DNA of 64,000 nt. It comes from Saccharomycopsis crataegensis (taxonomy: Eukaryota > Ascomycota > Saccharomycetes > Ascoideales > Saccharomycopsidaceae). This document shows positions 40,596 to 49,601 of the stretch, piece after piece. The position numbers and the translations under genes are program-made. Positions within the stretch are counted from its first letter, which is position 1, and every line of letters starts with the position of its first letter. The stretch covers positions 868,001 through 932,000 of the forward strand of contig NW_027043830.1 of assembly GCF_037102585.1 (NCBI RefSeq), given 5' to 3'. The notes beneath the pieces are model-generated. The model ran no database searches, was not told the origin of the DNA, and saw only the letters and a program-made list of their open reading frames with translations.

Positions 40596-42128
40596 ATGTG
40601 GGTATTGTGCTGTTTTTGATTATATATGCTAATCAAATACTAACGCTTTTAATAGATCCAGGATTCCAAAATATGTGTCATATTGTATGTATTGCTATCA
40701 TCACTGTGATGTTTGTGGTTGTTTCCTTGATTTTTTGTTGATGTTCGAAAACTAACGTTTTTATTACTACAGGATAGGTTTGCCAGCTAGAGGGAAAACT
40801 CTCATAGCCCAGAAAGGTATGTTTGGATTTATCTTGATTCAGATTCACAGAACTGGTCTCTAACAATTTGATTTATTTTAGTGGTAAGGTATTTATCTTG
40901 GCTTTCAATTAAAGCAAAGTCTTTCAGTTATGATGATTACAGAAGAGTGGTGTATGGTAAGAGCAATGAGCTTACCTTAAAAGACCGGTATGAAGAGTGC
41001 TATAGATGGGTTGAAACTGCAGTTGCTGATATGATTGAATGGTTCGAAGAAGAGAAAGGCATTGTTGGGGTGTTGGATGGGTCAAACCATTCAGAATCTC
41101 AAAGAGATAAAATCGAAGAGATTTGCAGAAAACATGATATCAAACCACTTTTTTTGGAGAGTTGGTTTGACAAGCCCGAATTAATCACTAATAATATCCT
41201 TGATGTTAATCTGAACTCCCCAGATTATTCCGCTATAGATCCAGAAGAAGCTCGCAAAGATATTGAAGATCGAATCGAACTCTACAAGAAAGATTACACT
41301 ACTTTAGATACTTCTACTGATGCTGATAAAACTTTTGTGAAAATGATCAACATCCATCAAAGTATCATTATCAACAAAATCGATACATATTTGCAAAGCA
41401 GAATTGTTTACTATTTAATGAACTTCCATATTAAGCCAAGAACTATTTGGTTATCGAGACATGGGGAGTCAATGTATAATTTAGAAGGTAAGATTGGCGG
41501 TGATGCTGACTTGTCCCAAAGAGGTCTAAAGTATGCTCAAAAATTACCAGAGATGATCCAGAAATTGGTGGGGCCTGACGAGCAATTGACAGTGTGGATT
41601 TCAACTTTAAAGAGAACTTATCAAACATCTCAATATTTACCTTACAAGAAACTACAGTGGAAAGCTTTAGACGAATTGGATGCTGGTATTTGTGATGGTA
41701 TGACTTATGAAGAAATTGAACGACAATATCCTGAAGATTTCAAGGCAAGGGACGAAAATAAATACCTTTATAGATATAGAGGTGGTGAATCGTACAAGGA
41801 TGTGGTGACTAGATTAGAACCCGTTATTATGGAATTGGAAAGACAAGAAAATATTTTGATTATTACTCATCAAGCAGTTTTAAGATGCATTTATGCTTAT
41901 TTTATGAATGTACCACAAGAAGAAAGTCCATGGATGTCAATTCCTTTGCACACGGTCATCAAGTTGGAGCCAATGGCATATGATACTATAGTAAGTAGGA
42001 TCAAGGCTGATATTCCTGCAGTTAGCACTTACAAGGAGAAGGGTACTAGTCAATTGGGCGAATCAACAGATTCTAGTTCTAGTAAAACTAGAAATATTAT
42101 TACCAGTGCGAAAGTCCATTCATTATAA
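40596..42128 (+). CDS. FBP26: Fructose-2,6-bisphosphatase / PFK-2-like bifunctional enzyme, four exons
   Basis: The proposed coding sequence is join(40596..40601, 40656..40684, 40773..40816, 40882..42128), 441 residues (S. cerevisiae Fbp26 452). It controls fructose-2,6-bisphosphate, the activator of glycolysis. Exons 2-3 encode IQDSKICVILIGLPARGKTL with the kinase P-loop, and exon 4 continues VVRYLSWLSIKAK. The bisphosphatase half is intact: LSRHGESMYN (catalytic His), LDELDAGICDGMTYEEI and ITHQAVLRCIYAYFMNVPQE. The kinase half looks eroded: the usual DATN-TRERR motif reads DGSNHSESQR and the segment after YRR is shortened. Exons 2-4 are firm. Exon 1 (MW) is the only ATG I found that keeps frame, so it is tentative. 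Confidence 0.85.
40602..40655 (+). other. FBP26 intron 1 (tentative donor)
   Basis: 54 nt. Branch ATACTAACG and acceptor TAATAG are clear; the donor GTATTG is a weak variant of GTATGT. Confidence 0.6.
40685..40772 (+). other. FBP26 intron 2
   Basis: 88 nt. Donor GTATGT, branch AACTAACG, acceptor TACAG. Its removal joins ATA-TT to G-ATA and restores VILIGLPARGK across the P-loop. Confidence 0.92.
40817..40881 (+). other. FBP26 intron 3
   Basis: 65 nt. Donor GTATGT, branch TCTAACA, acceptor TTTTAG. Joins AQK-G to TG-GTAAGG, giving AQKVVRYLSW as in the family. Confidence 0.92.
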
Positions 42129-42996
42129 TTTGTTATATTGGATACTATGATGTGAATTCTCTTGATTTGTACTTCAACTGATGCCCATTTTCTCTTTTTT
42201 TTTTTTTCGTCTCTGATAAAGAGAGGAGGTTCGCCATCGAATTGACATAAAGATTTTGAAATGTGATTATGTAGTACATTTTTTTCTTTTATTGATATTC
42301 AGATTTTGATTTTTTTGAAATTCATATATGAATTTATGATATTCTGGAAGGATGGCATTTTTTTCTTTTGTGACTGTTTAATTTTTTTTTTTTATTTATT
42401 TTTTATATAGGGATTGGTAATATTTCAAACAAAAATATAATACATATGAGATGGCTAAAAAATGAGAAATGCATTCTATTATAGGCAATGTATTGAACTT
42501 TAACTGAATTAGAAATGGTAAACTAAGAAACAATAATTAAATAAGGAAGGAAAAAGAAAAATAATGCAACAATAGTGAAATCAAAATAGGATGTAAATGC
42601 AATTGCAAAGTAAATAAATGAACAAAGCATATGAATTAGAGGAATAATAAATTGAAGAGAAACGCTGTTTCAAATTAGAAAGAAATATAAAAGTTTAGAG
42701 GCGAAAACAAGACAAAAAACAGAACAGAAAAACAAATTATCATTAGTAAGAGCCTTAAATCAATAGAGGAGGTAGGAGAAGGCAAAAACAGAGGCAAAAA
42801 AAAAAAAATCGAGTAGCAAGAAGTAAACTAACAAAAACAAAAATAATAAAAAAAATAACAAAAAAAACGAGAAAAAGAAATCGTAAGAAAGCTGAAAGGA
42901 CAAAAGGCGAAAACTAATTCTTTTGCAAAACTGCTGAAAATATCAACAGTAATAATAATTAAACATCTAGCTGCAATAAGTTAGTTTCAACAGGTT
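42129..42996. other. Convergent intergenic region, homopolymer-rich
   Basis: This 868-bp gap lies between the 3' ends of FBP26 and the large minus-strand gene. It is very AT-rich, with T-tracts on the left (42197-42208, 42376-42391) and A-rich sequence on the right (42740-42900), fitting poly(A) signals on each strand. I see no gene or RNA. Confidence 0.45.
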
Positions 42997-45900
42997 CTAG
43001 CCCCATACTTTTTTAAATCGAGAAGTAAGTTTTCCACTGGAAGATCTTGGCAACCCATCTCTCGCTTTCTGGCTTCCATTACTTTTCATTGCCGTCAATT
43101 TTTTATCATGATGTTGAGTCAAGTATTTTGAAGGAGGGAGCATTCCCGTACCGTACTCGGGGTACATGTCATTGGTATCATTATTTCTAAGCATGTTCAT
43201 TCGTTTCTCCTCGTCCATCCATAGGATCCCATCATCACCCTTCTGGCCATTGGTGATAGGACGATCCTCAATTGTGATTTTTTCAAATGGAGTGTTATGG
43301 AAAACCAAATCATTATGTTGTGAAGTTGAGTGCAAAAGTTTTGAGCTTTTAATTAATTTTGGAGTCGAAATATTCAATTTCTTACTGGAGGTTGAGGTCG
43401 AAAGAACACTCGAAGTCCCCAGAGAAACGGATTTATCCTTTTGGTGATGATTCCCACTATGCCAAAATTTCAATTTCGAAGCGGTGAAATTTTTTGTTGA
43501 TGGCTCATCGGAATCTTTTGGATCAGAAAATCTGACAATTTTCTTTGCTGGAACTTCAGGTAATTTCTTTGTCAACGCAGCGAGCCTCAAACGTTCAGAG
43601 AGAGCTGAATCATTGGTGTTAGTTTTGCGTAACTCGTACTTGCTAACATTTGTTGGGATACGGCTGTGGCCGCCAGAAAGAGATGACCTTGAGCTAGATA
43701 TCTCAGCTGCATTACCCACAGATCTAGGAGGAGAAAATGGTGTATCAATTGAGCTTTTTTGGAATTGTTCTGATAGTTTGGAGATTTTTTGGATATGGAA
43801 AGCTTCATTATCTTCATATGCAGTTGGAGACTTGAGTGATGATGATGATGAATAACCAGCATTATCTTGCTGGAAGTTAGAGGGGGCGGAGGAATACAAG
43901 TGAGGTCTAGTATCCTGTAACATTGGCGGCGATTCTCGCAGCTCTTTTTGTAATGATGACCTAGGCCTTTCGTGATTCACAGCTGCGATATCAAAAATAG
44001 TGATTTCCTTCTTAACTTGACTTTTCACAGATTCCTCATCAATTAAACTTTCATGAGACAATGTCAGACTAACATTACCCATGAATTTCGAATCAGACGT
44101 CGTACTTTGTGGTAAAACCGTTATTGATAGTTGTACTGGCGACGCCTCATTCACAGGAGGCTGTTCCAACAAGTCCTTATTTATAGAAACTGCGAATGGG
44201 TTAATATTGCTATAAACAGAAGACGAGTTTGATTTTCTCAACAAGGAAGTTCTAGATTTTACACTTAAGCGTGAACTTTCAATATTGCCGCTATTGCTCT
44301 GAACATTACCACAGGAAATATTTTCATCATTAATGAATGGGTTTTGAGTCATGTAAGGCGTATAATAGACAGATTCATTCTCACTAATTCCTTCGTTATC
44401 AAAGTCGTAATGAGACCCATCTTCATTAATCGTACCAAGCTTTTCCTGATGTAGAGAAGCTAAGCTCATAGAGGAGGCCTCATTTCCAATAACCTTTTTC
44501 AGAAGTTTACTGGAATCAATCTTTGAAGTATCATTCACATTACTTGATTCTATTGGTAATGCGCTTTCTTCCGCTCCCCCGAGTTCGTCGACTATAGCAT
44601 TATTGGAGTCAAGAAAAAGATTCTCAGCATGGGGTTCGGATTCTCTGCTATGGCTTCCATCTTTATCATCTTCATTTATTGTGTCTTCAGTAGCCAAGAA
44701 ATTCAAAATTGCAGAAAATTCATTCACATCTAAAATTTTGCTAATGACACGGCTTTTCCGAAGATCGTGGCTGGATAGCCTGTACGCATTTTGATTCGCA
44801 GAGCCAGAAAGGCCAAAACTTTCCTCATTATTAGTTTCATCAGTAGTCATACTTGATACTTCTTCTTTGTTCAGCGAGAAACTGACCGTATCATTGTTGC
44901 TACCAGTCAACCTATTAGTGGTGATATTATTAAATGTTTCCTGAATTCTCCGAATATAACTCTGATCAGCTGCTTTTAAGGTAGAGTCGCCATCTTCATC
45001 CTCATTTTCATTTTCCAAAATGGTATCATCAACATCAACTCTATTTTTTTCATTAGGAAATAACTTTTTCTCCAAGTCATTCAATTCCTGTTCATTTGAG
45101 GAATTAGCAATCTTGTCCACAATGAGCTTCAAGTTTTCATCCAATAAGTTGAAAGTGTTGCCATAATTTGGATCAGACAGAAAATCATCACCATCAGGGT
45201 TCAAGAGATCCTTGAATTTATTTAAATCTGATGAGCTATCACCGACGGACTCACTATTGAATTTTGCAGAGGACAGTTCGGACACACTGGTCGAGATTCT
45301 AGTAGAAGATTCCTTAGCTTGTGAATTGTCATTTGGTGAATCAATTCCTGGCCCTGAACCAGAAAGAACCCTATCATTTTTAGCTTTCATCTTTTCATTT
45401 CCATATTTTTCAAGTGCAGTTTCATTGGAAACACATCCTATTTTTTTACCTGCTGATGGCATTGTATCAGTACCACTAATAGAATTTTTGGTGGACCTCA
45501 TTTCAATAGGGCTTAAGGGAAGGAAGTTATCACAATTTTCATCCAAGTCACTTGGCTCACTTTGTTGTGTATTCTCAGCGCGCTTATTTCTTCTAATACT
45601 CCGGCTCCTTAACTTTGAAAGAATTGAAGCTCCGTTAGAGTCAGTATCCTCAACATTAGAAAACAGTTCATCAAATGGCAGTGACGAGTCCAATTTCTTA
45701 CTATCTTTGTGTTCATTTGTGGCGGATCCGCGGATCCCCAATCCCGTCAATTTGAATCCTTTTACCTTTTTTAAATCGACGGCCAATGCAACCTTTGGCG
45801 AGGATATTGAATTCGGAGTAGCCAAAGTAGAATTCGTATCAAAGTGTGAACTCATAATTTGTGAGGGGGTGGAAATCAGCAAGGGAGCAGGCTTCCTGGC

Positions 45901-48798
45901 TGGAGTAGAAGCAAAATTCGGATTGCTGGAAGATTGGTCAGATCGATATGAGCTGAGAAAAGAGTGCGATCTTGATGAAAAAGTTTTTTTCGGAAGCCTA
46001 ATAGTACTGATTTCATCTTCTGAAATGTTGTTTGGTGAAAAAGAGCTATTCAAAGGGGTACGCAACTCAACTTCAGCATTAAAATTACCAGAAGCTTTCA
46101 CAGACGGTACATTATTAGTCATCGTATCCGGATTTATCTTCAGAGTGTTTACCGCTTTTATTTCCATTTCAATACGATTTGCTTCTTTTCCTTTTTCGGC
46201 ACCACCCCTTCTATTTTCCAATTTAGAATCTTTCAGTTTACCTTTTGCCACATCTTTCCCAAAAGATGAATTATTGTTTCCTGCAACCATGTTCAAAAAT
46301 GCTGATGCATAAAGATCATCATTCATAGCGTTGTTGTTCAGTTGGTAATTACTCTGTGGACGTCTCTCAACGCCTTTAATGTTGGTGATGCCCATGTTTG
46401 AACTGTTGACCATTGATTTCGAAGGGAATGAAATACTTGTTTTAGTATTTGGTTCATTGCTAGTTATTGCGAAAGATTTCGCAGCAACTTCTTGAGACAT
46501 CCCAGTTCTATTTTGAGGATTGCTTCTATCAAATACATCTTCATTATTGTTACCAATTGCGTAAGATTGAGTTTGTGATCTGCTATTAATAACAGGAGAT
46601 TTATTATCTATTTTCGCCTGAGGTAGATAATGGTTATACTGAACTTGATGATTCCGGGAAGTCACATTTAGTCTCGGAGATTTGATTTGAGAAGAATCAG
46701 GATTTGAATGGCTAAAATTGCCAGTCACGAAAGAGGAATTGTCATTTTTATTTCTATTAAGTCCATGAATATCAATTAAACCACTAGAAACTATTTTCGC
46801 GGAAGCAGCATTATCATTATTTTCGTACTTCGTACGATACCCATTATTTGTAGACGACACTGAATAGTTCTCACTTATTGAGCTTGCACTTATTGTACCG
46901 TCACCTATTATACTAGACCCATCACCAGTAGCAAGTCCGACGTCCATACCAGAATCTGCGGATACTAAAGAGTTTGATTTGGAATGGCCCTGACCAAAGA
47001 AATATTGTTTTTGTGTAAAGGAGTTGAGTTGGGGAGAAAGAGGAAATTGTGAAAATTGTAGTGATTGGGGTGAAAATTGGCCATTTGGAGACTGGAGCAT
47101 TGGGGGACTAAATGCCTCGATGTTGCTTAATGGGGAGTTTGTGATCACATTTTTCAGTGCAGTAGAATTTGAAGCCACTTTTCTATCAAGATTATAAGAA
47201 ATATTGATTTGAGAGTCAATACCATTAGCGGCACTGGATGAATTTGAAGTATATAACCCAATGTTGACAAGATGATTTTGGTTTTGGTTTTTGCCTTCCG
47301 CTGAATTCAAACTTGAGCTTGAATTTGATTTTCCTTGATTAATAGAATTGTTGATGGTCGATGAGCTGCCATTACTGAATTGGTTTTGTGTAGTAGAAGT
47401 TTGAGCAATTATTTCTAACTCAACCTCTTCATTGATTAATATTAGATACTCATTGTAAAAAGATTTCAAAATATTGTAAATATTGACCACAAGTTTAAAA
47501 TTCTTCAACAATCTAACACTCAATTTGGTCAAATTATCAATGTTAACTACCAAAGAAGCATTCAGATGAGAGAAAATTTTCAAGGGACTATAAATCATCC
47601 GTGCAAACTCATCATTGAAACAGTAGTTGAATTTTTTGAGATAGTTTTCAAAAGTGTTGATACACGATTTATCTGTGTTAACAAGAATGGTACGATTTGA
47701 TTTATAATTATTGTTGAGCAATAAGTTGAAATTGACAACATTCAATACCTTATTAAATCTCTTGATAATCATGTAGAGTTCCAAAATCTTCAAAAAAATG
47801 GTATAAATTCTTTGAATTGAATATTGAGGATAGGGCAAAAATATTAAGCTTTCAGTTGATCTTGTTTTGAGGAAATTATGATAAGGGTTCATTATGGTTT
47901 TTAAATGTTTCAAGTTTGTATGGATTAACCTAAGCAAGAAAGGTAATGAAGAGAAGTGAATTTCAATGATTTTTTGGTTAATGTCATAATTTTCTTTGAA
48001 AGATACAAGATTTTCCAAATTGACATATAGATTGCTGAGATTGAATAGCTCTGCCGGATCAAGAATATCAGCCAAAAATGAAATATCACGATATTCATTG
48101 GTTTGATTATTACTGATCTTCTTTCTTTTTTTGATTAAAACGGCCACTTGTTCTTCATACTGAGCTTTTGTGGCAACTGCAACTTTTTGTAATTGCTGGA
48201 TCAATGTTAATGATTTGGTGTAAGTGGTTAGGGGCCGGGGATTATAATCAGATAGATCCACATCAAAAGACCCAGAGCTCTTGTATTCAATCATATGTTC
48301 TAATGGTTGATTTTTCGAATAATGCTTCAATTTGGATAGCTGCACATCAGATAATTCATTATTGGAGATCAAAGTATTGATCATGTCATTTGAATCTGCA
48401 TTCAAGCTCAATGAGAATCCGGTCAAAATAGAAACATAACTCACAAGAGGTATACAACACAAGTTTTTCGAACCATTGGCATCCAGGCCCTGGATCGAAG
48501 CTTTAACACTATTTGATTTATGTTTTGGGTGTAGCGTTGATACTTTCTTCACTAATTTCGGCAAAGATTGAAGAAACGAATCTATACGGTATATTGCCAC
48601 CATATATTGAATGATTTTGATATCATAGGAGTTGAAAAATGGCAAATGAGTCGTAGAATCGTCTTGATGATTTTGATATTGATGTGATGGTGTGCTATCC
48701 GAGTGGCTCTTGCTCCTTGAATGATCTTTCTGGTTTTCGGAGTATTGCCGCTGCTGCTGCAGCAGCAGCAGCAGCAGTATATGGGGTATATTTATCAT
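42997..48798 (-). CDS. Very large, mostly disordered protein with PP1-docking-like motif
   Basis: A single 1933-codon frame. The first ~65 residues are low complexity (Ser/Gln/His-rich), then about 400 residues look folded and helical (VAIYRIDSFLQSLPKLVKKV onwards). The remaining ~1500 residues are Ser/Asn-rich and probably disordered, with many short conserved-looking islands. Near residue 1755 is KKIVRFSDP, a good match to the RVxF motif by which regulators bind protein phosphatase 1 (Glc7). The C-terminus is basic (SRFKKVWG). A Glc7-regulator such as Gip3/Her1 or Bni4 type is a guess from the motif, not a homology call. It is the largest gene in the window and has no introns. Confidence 0.8.
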   Translation of the reverse strand: MINIPHILLLLLLQQQRQYSENQKDHSRSKSHSDSTPSHQYQNHQDDSTTHLPFFNSYDIKIIQYMVAIYRIDSFLQSLPKLVKKVSTLHPKHKSNSVKASIQGLDANGSKNLCCIPLVSYVSILTGFSLSLNADSNDMINTLISNNELSDVQLSKLKHYSKNQPLEHMIEYKSSGSFDVDLSDYNPRPLTTYTKSLTLIQQLQKVAVATKAQYEEQVAVLIKKRKKISNNQTNEYRDISFLADILDPAELFNLSNLYVNLENLVSFKENYDINQKIIEIHFSSLPFLLRLIHTNLKHLKTIMNPYHNFLKTRSTESLIFLPYPQYSIQRIYTIFLKILELYMIIKRFNKVLNVVNFNLLLNNNYKSNRTILVNTDKSCINTFENYLKKFNYCFNDEFARMIYSPLKIFSHLNASLVVNIDNLTKLSVRLLKNFKLVVNIYNILKSFYNEYLILINEEVELEIIAQTSTTQNQFSNGSSSTINNSINQGKSNSSSSLNSAEGKNQNQNHLVNIGLYTSNSSSAANGIDSQINISYNLDRKVASNSTALKNVITNSPLSNIEAFSPPMLQSPNGQFSPQSLQFSQFPLSPQLNSFTQKQYFFGQGHSKSNSLVSADSGMDVGLATGDGSSIIGDGTISASSISENYSVSSTNNGYRTKYENNDNAASAKIVSSGLIDIHGLNRNKNDNSSFVTGNFSHSNPDSSQIKSPRLNVTSRNHQVQYNHYLPQAKIDNKSPVINSRSQTQSYAIGNNNEDVFDRSNPQNRTGMSQEVAAKSFAITSNEPNTKTSISFPSKSMVNSSNMGITNIKGVERRPQSNYQLNNNAMNDDLYASAFLNMVAGNNNSSFGKDVAKGKLKDSKLENRRGGAEKGKEANRIEMEIKAVNTLKINPDTMTNNVPSVKASGNFNAEVELRTPLNSSFSPNNISEDEISTIRLPKKTFSSRSHSFLSSYRSDQSSSNPNFASTPARKPAPLLISTPSQIMSSHFDTNSTLATPNSISSPKVALAVDLKKVKGFKLTGLGIRGSATNEHKDSKKLDSSLPFDELFSNVEDTDSNGASILSKLRSRSIRRNKRAENTQQSEPSDLDENCDNFLPLSPIEMRSTKNSISGTDTMPSAGKKIGCVSNETALEKYGNEKMKAKNDRVLSGSGPGIDSPNDNSQAKESSTRISTSVSELSSAKFNSESVGDSSSDLNKFKDLLNPDGDDFLSDPNYGNTFNLLDENLKLIVDKIANSSNEQELNDLEKKLFPNEKNRVDVDDTILENENEDEDGDSTLKAADQSYIRRIQETFNNITTNRLTGSNNDTVSFSLNKEEVSSMTTDETNNEESFGLSGSANQNAYRLSSHDLRKSRVISKILDVNEFSAILNFLATEDTINEDDKDGSHSRESEPHAENLFLDSNNAIVDELGGAEESALPIESSNVNDTSKIDSSKLLKKVIGNEASSMSLASLHQEKLGTINEDGSHYDFDNEGISENESVYYTPYMTQNPFINDENISCGNVQSNSGNIESSRLSVKSRTSLLRKSNSSSVYSNINPFAVSINKDLLEQPPVNEASPVQLSITVLPQSTTSDSKFMGNVSLTLSHESLIDEESVKSQVKKEITIFDIAAVNHERPRSSLQKELRESPPMLQDTRPHLYSSAPSNFQQDNAGYSSSSSLKSPTAYEDNEAFHIQKISKLSEQFQKSSIDTPFSPPRSVGNAAEISSSRSSLSGGHSRIPTNVSKYELRKTNTNDSALSERLRLAALTKKLPEVPAKKIVRFSDPKDSDEPSTKNFTASKLKFWHSGNHHQKDKSVSLGTSSVLSTSTSSKKLNISTPKLIKSSKLLHSTSQHNDLVFHNTPFEKITIEDRPITNGQKGDDGILWMDEEKRMNMLRNNDTNDMYPEYGTGMLPPSKYLTQHHDKKLTAMKSNGSQKARDGLPRSSSGKLTSRFKKVWG
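48751..48777. repeat. (CTG)3(CAG)6 triplet repeat, self-complementary
   Basis: Plus strand reads (CTG)3 followed by (CAG)6, so the coding minus strand reads six CTG then three CAG codons near the N-terminus of the large gene. The standard code gives Leu6-Gln3; the CUG-Ser code gives Ser6-Gln3. The arms can pair as a hairpin. Confidence 0.95.
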
Positions 48799-49601
48799 GT
48801 TATTGATCTATCTAGTATTTCTATTAAAATTATTGATCTTTTAAAAGTTTATGGCCGAAACCATTGATGTTATTGATACGTTTTTGTGCTACTGGAAAAG
48901 TAGTAGAAAAAAAAAAATCAAAGACAAGAAAAAAAAAAAGAAAAAAAAAAAAAAAGAGTAAACAGCGAACAACAAACAGTGCCAGCTATTGATAAGAGAA
49001 GGAGAGAGATTTGTAACTTGATATTATGAACTTATATTATTTACAATTAGAATATATTGGGTTTATTAGCATGCCCAATTAAAGGAAAATGCAAATAAAT
49101 TGAGTGACAGATGGCTTTATTTAATGTTCGGGTGTTTTTATGATGTTCGGGTGTCCCTGACGCTTATCTCCAGATCAAGCTGTCTTGATACACTGATATG
49201 AACAACTGAAGCCCATTAGCAGTAGTGTCGTATTATCTCTTTAGCGTCTCAGTAGCTGACAAGCACTTTTTGATACCTTTAGATATCAATCACTAAGATG
49301 CCACTGCGAATGAACAAAGTTACATTGGCACTTTTATATAGAATCAGAAGGTTGGCGTTCGATTCTGGGGAACGGAGCTTTGACCAGCTCCGCAATGTCT
49401 GAAACGCAAAAGGAATGGGTTTTCCGTTCTCTATCTATTATTTAACGATGTTAAATTATTATTATTGATAATGTGAAGTGGGATAAAATGTGTTGGTATG
49501 CACGTGAGATTCCTTTTTTATCATCATCCCAAAAGGATATTCTGAATTTGCCATTGATTAGTTTGAAATATCTATATATCACCATTTACAAATACCTCAA
49601 A
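48799..49601 (+). promoter_or_regulatory. Divergent region between large gene and LPE10-like gene, paired Rap1-like sites
   Basis: ORF-poor, about 0.8 kb, with an A-tract (48906-48958). Two identical 12-mers ATGTTCGGGTGT occur at 49124-49135 and 49143-49154, 19 bp apart. On the minus strand each reads ACACCCGAACAT, one mismatch from the Rap1 consensus ACACCCRYACAY. A CACGTG box lies at 49501-49506. An in-frame ATG at 49488 could extend the downstream gene. I see no tRNA despite a B-box-like GTTCGATTC near 49358. Confidence 0.5.

Noticed and set aside
45212-46312. 366-codon plus-strand frame
   Set aside because: Lies wholly antisense inside the large 42997-48798 gene; composition mirrors its Ser/Asn codons and there is no promoter or homology.
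49351-49370. B-box-like GTTCGATTC suggesting a tRNA or other Pol III gene
   Set aside because: No matching A box at the right distance, no acceptor-stem pairing and no T-run terminator close by.
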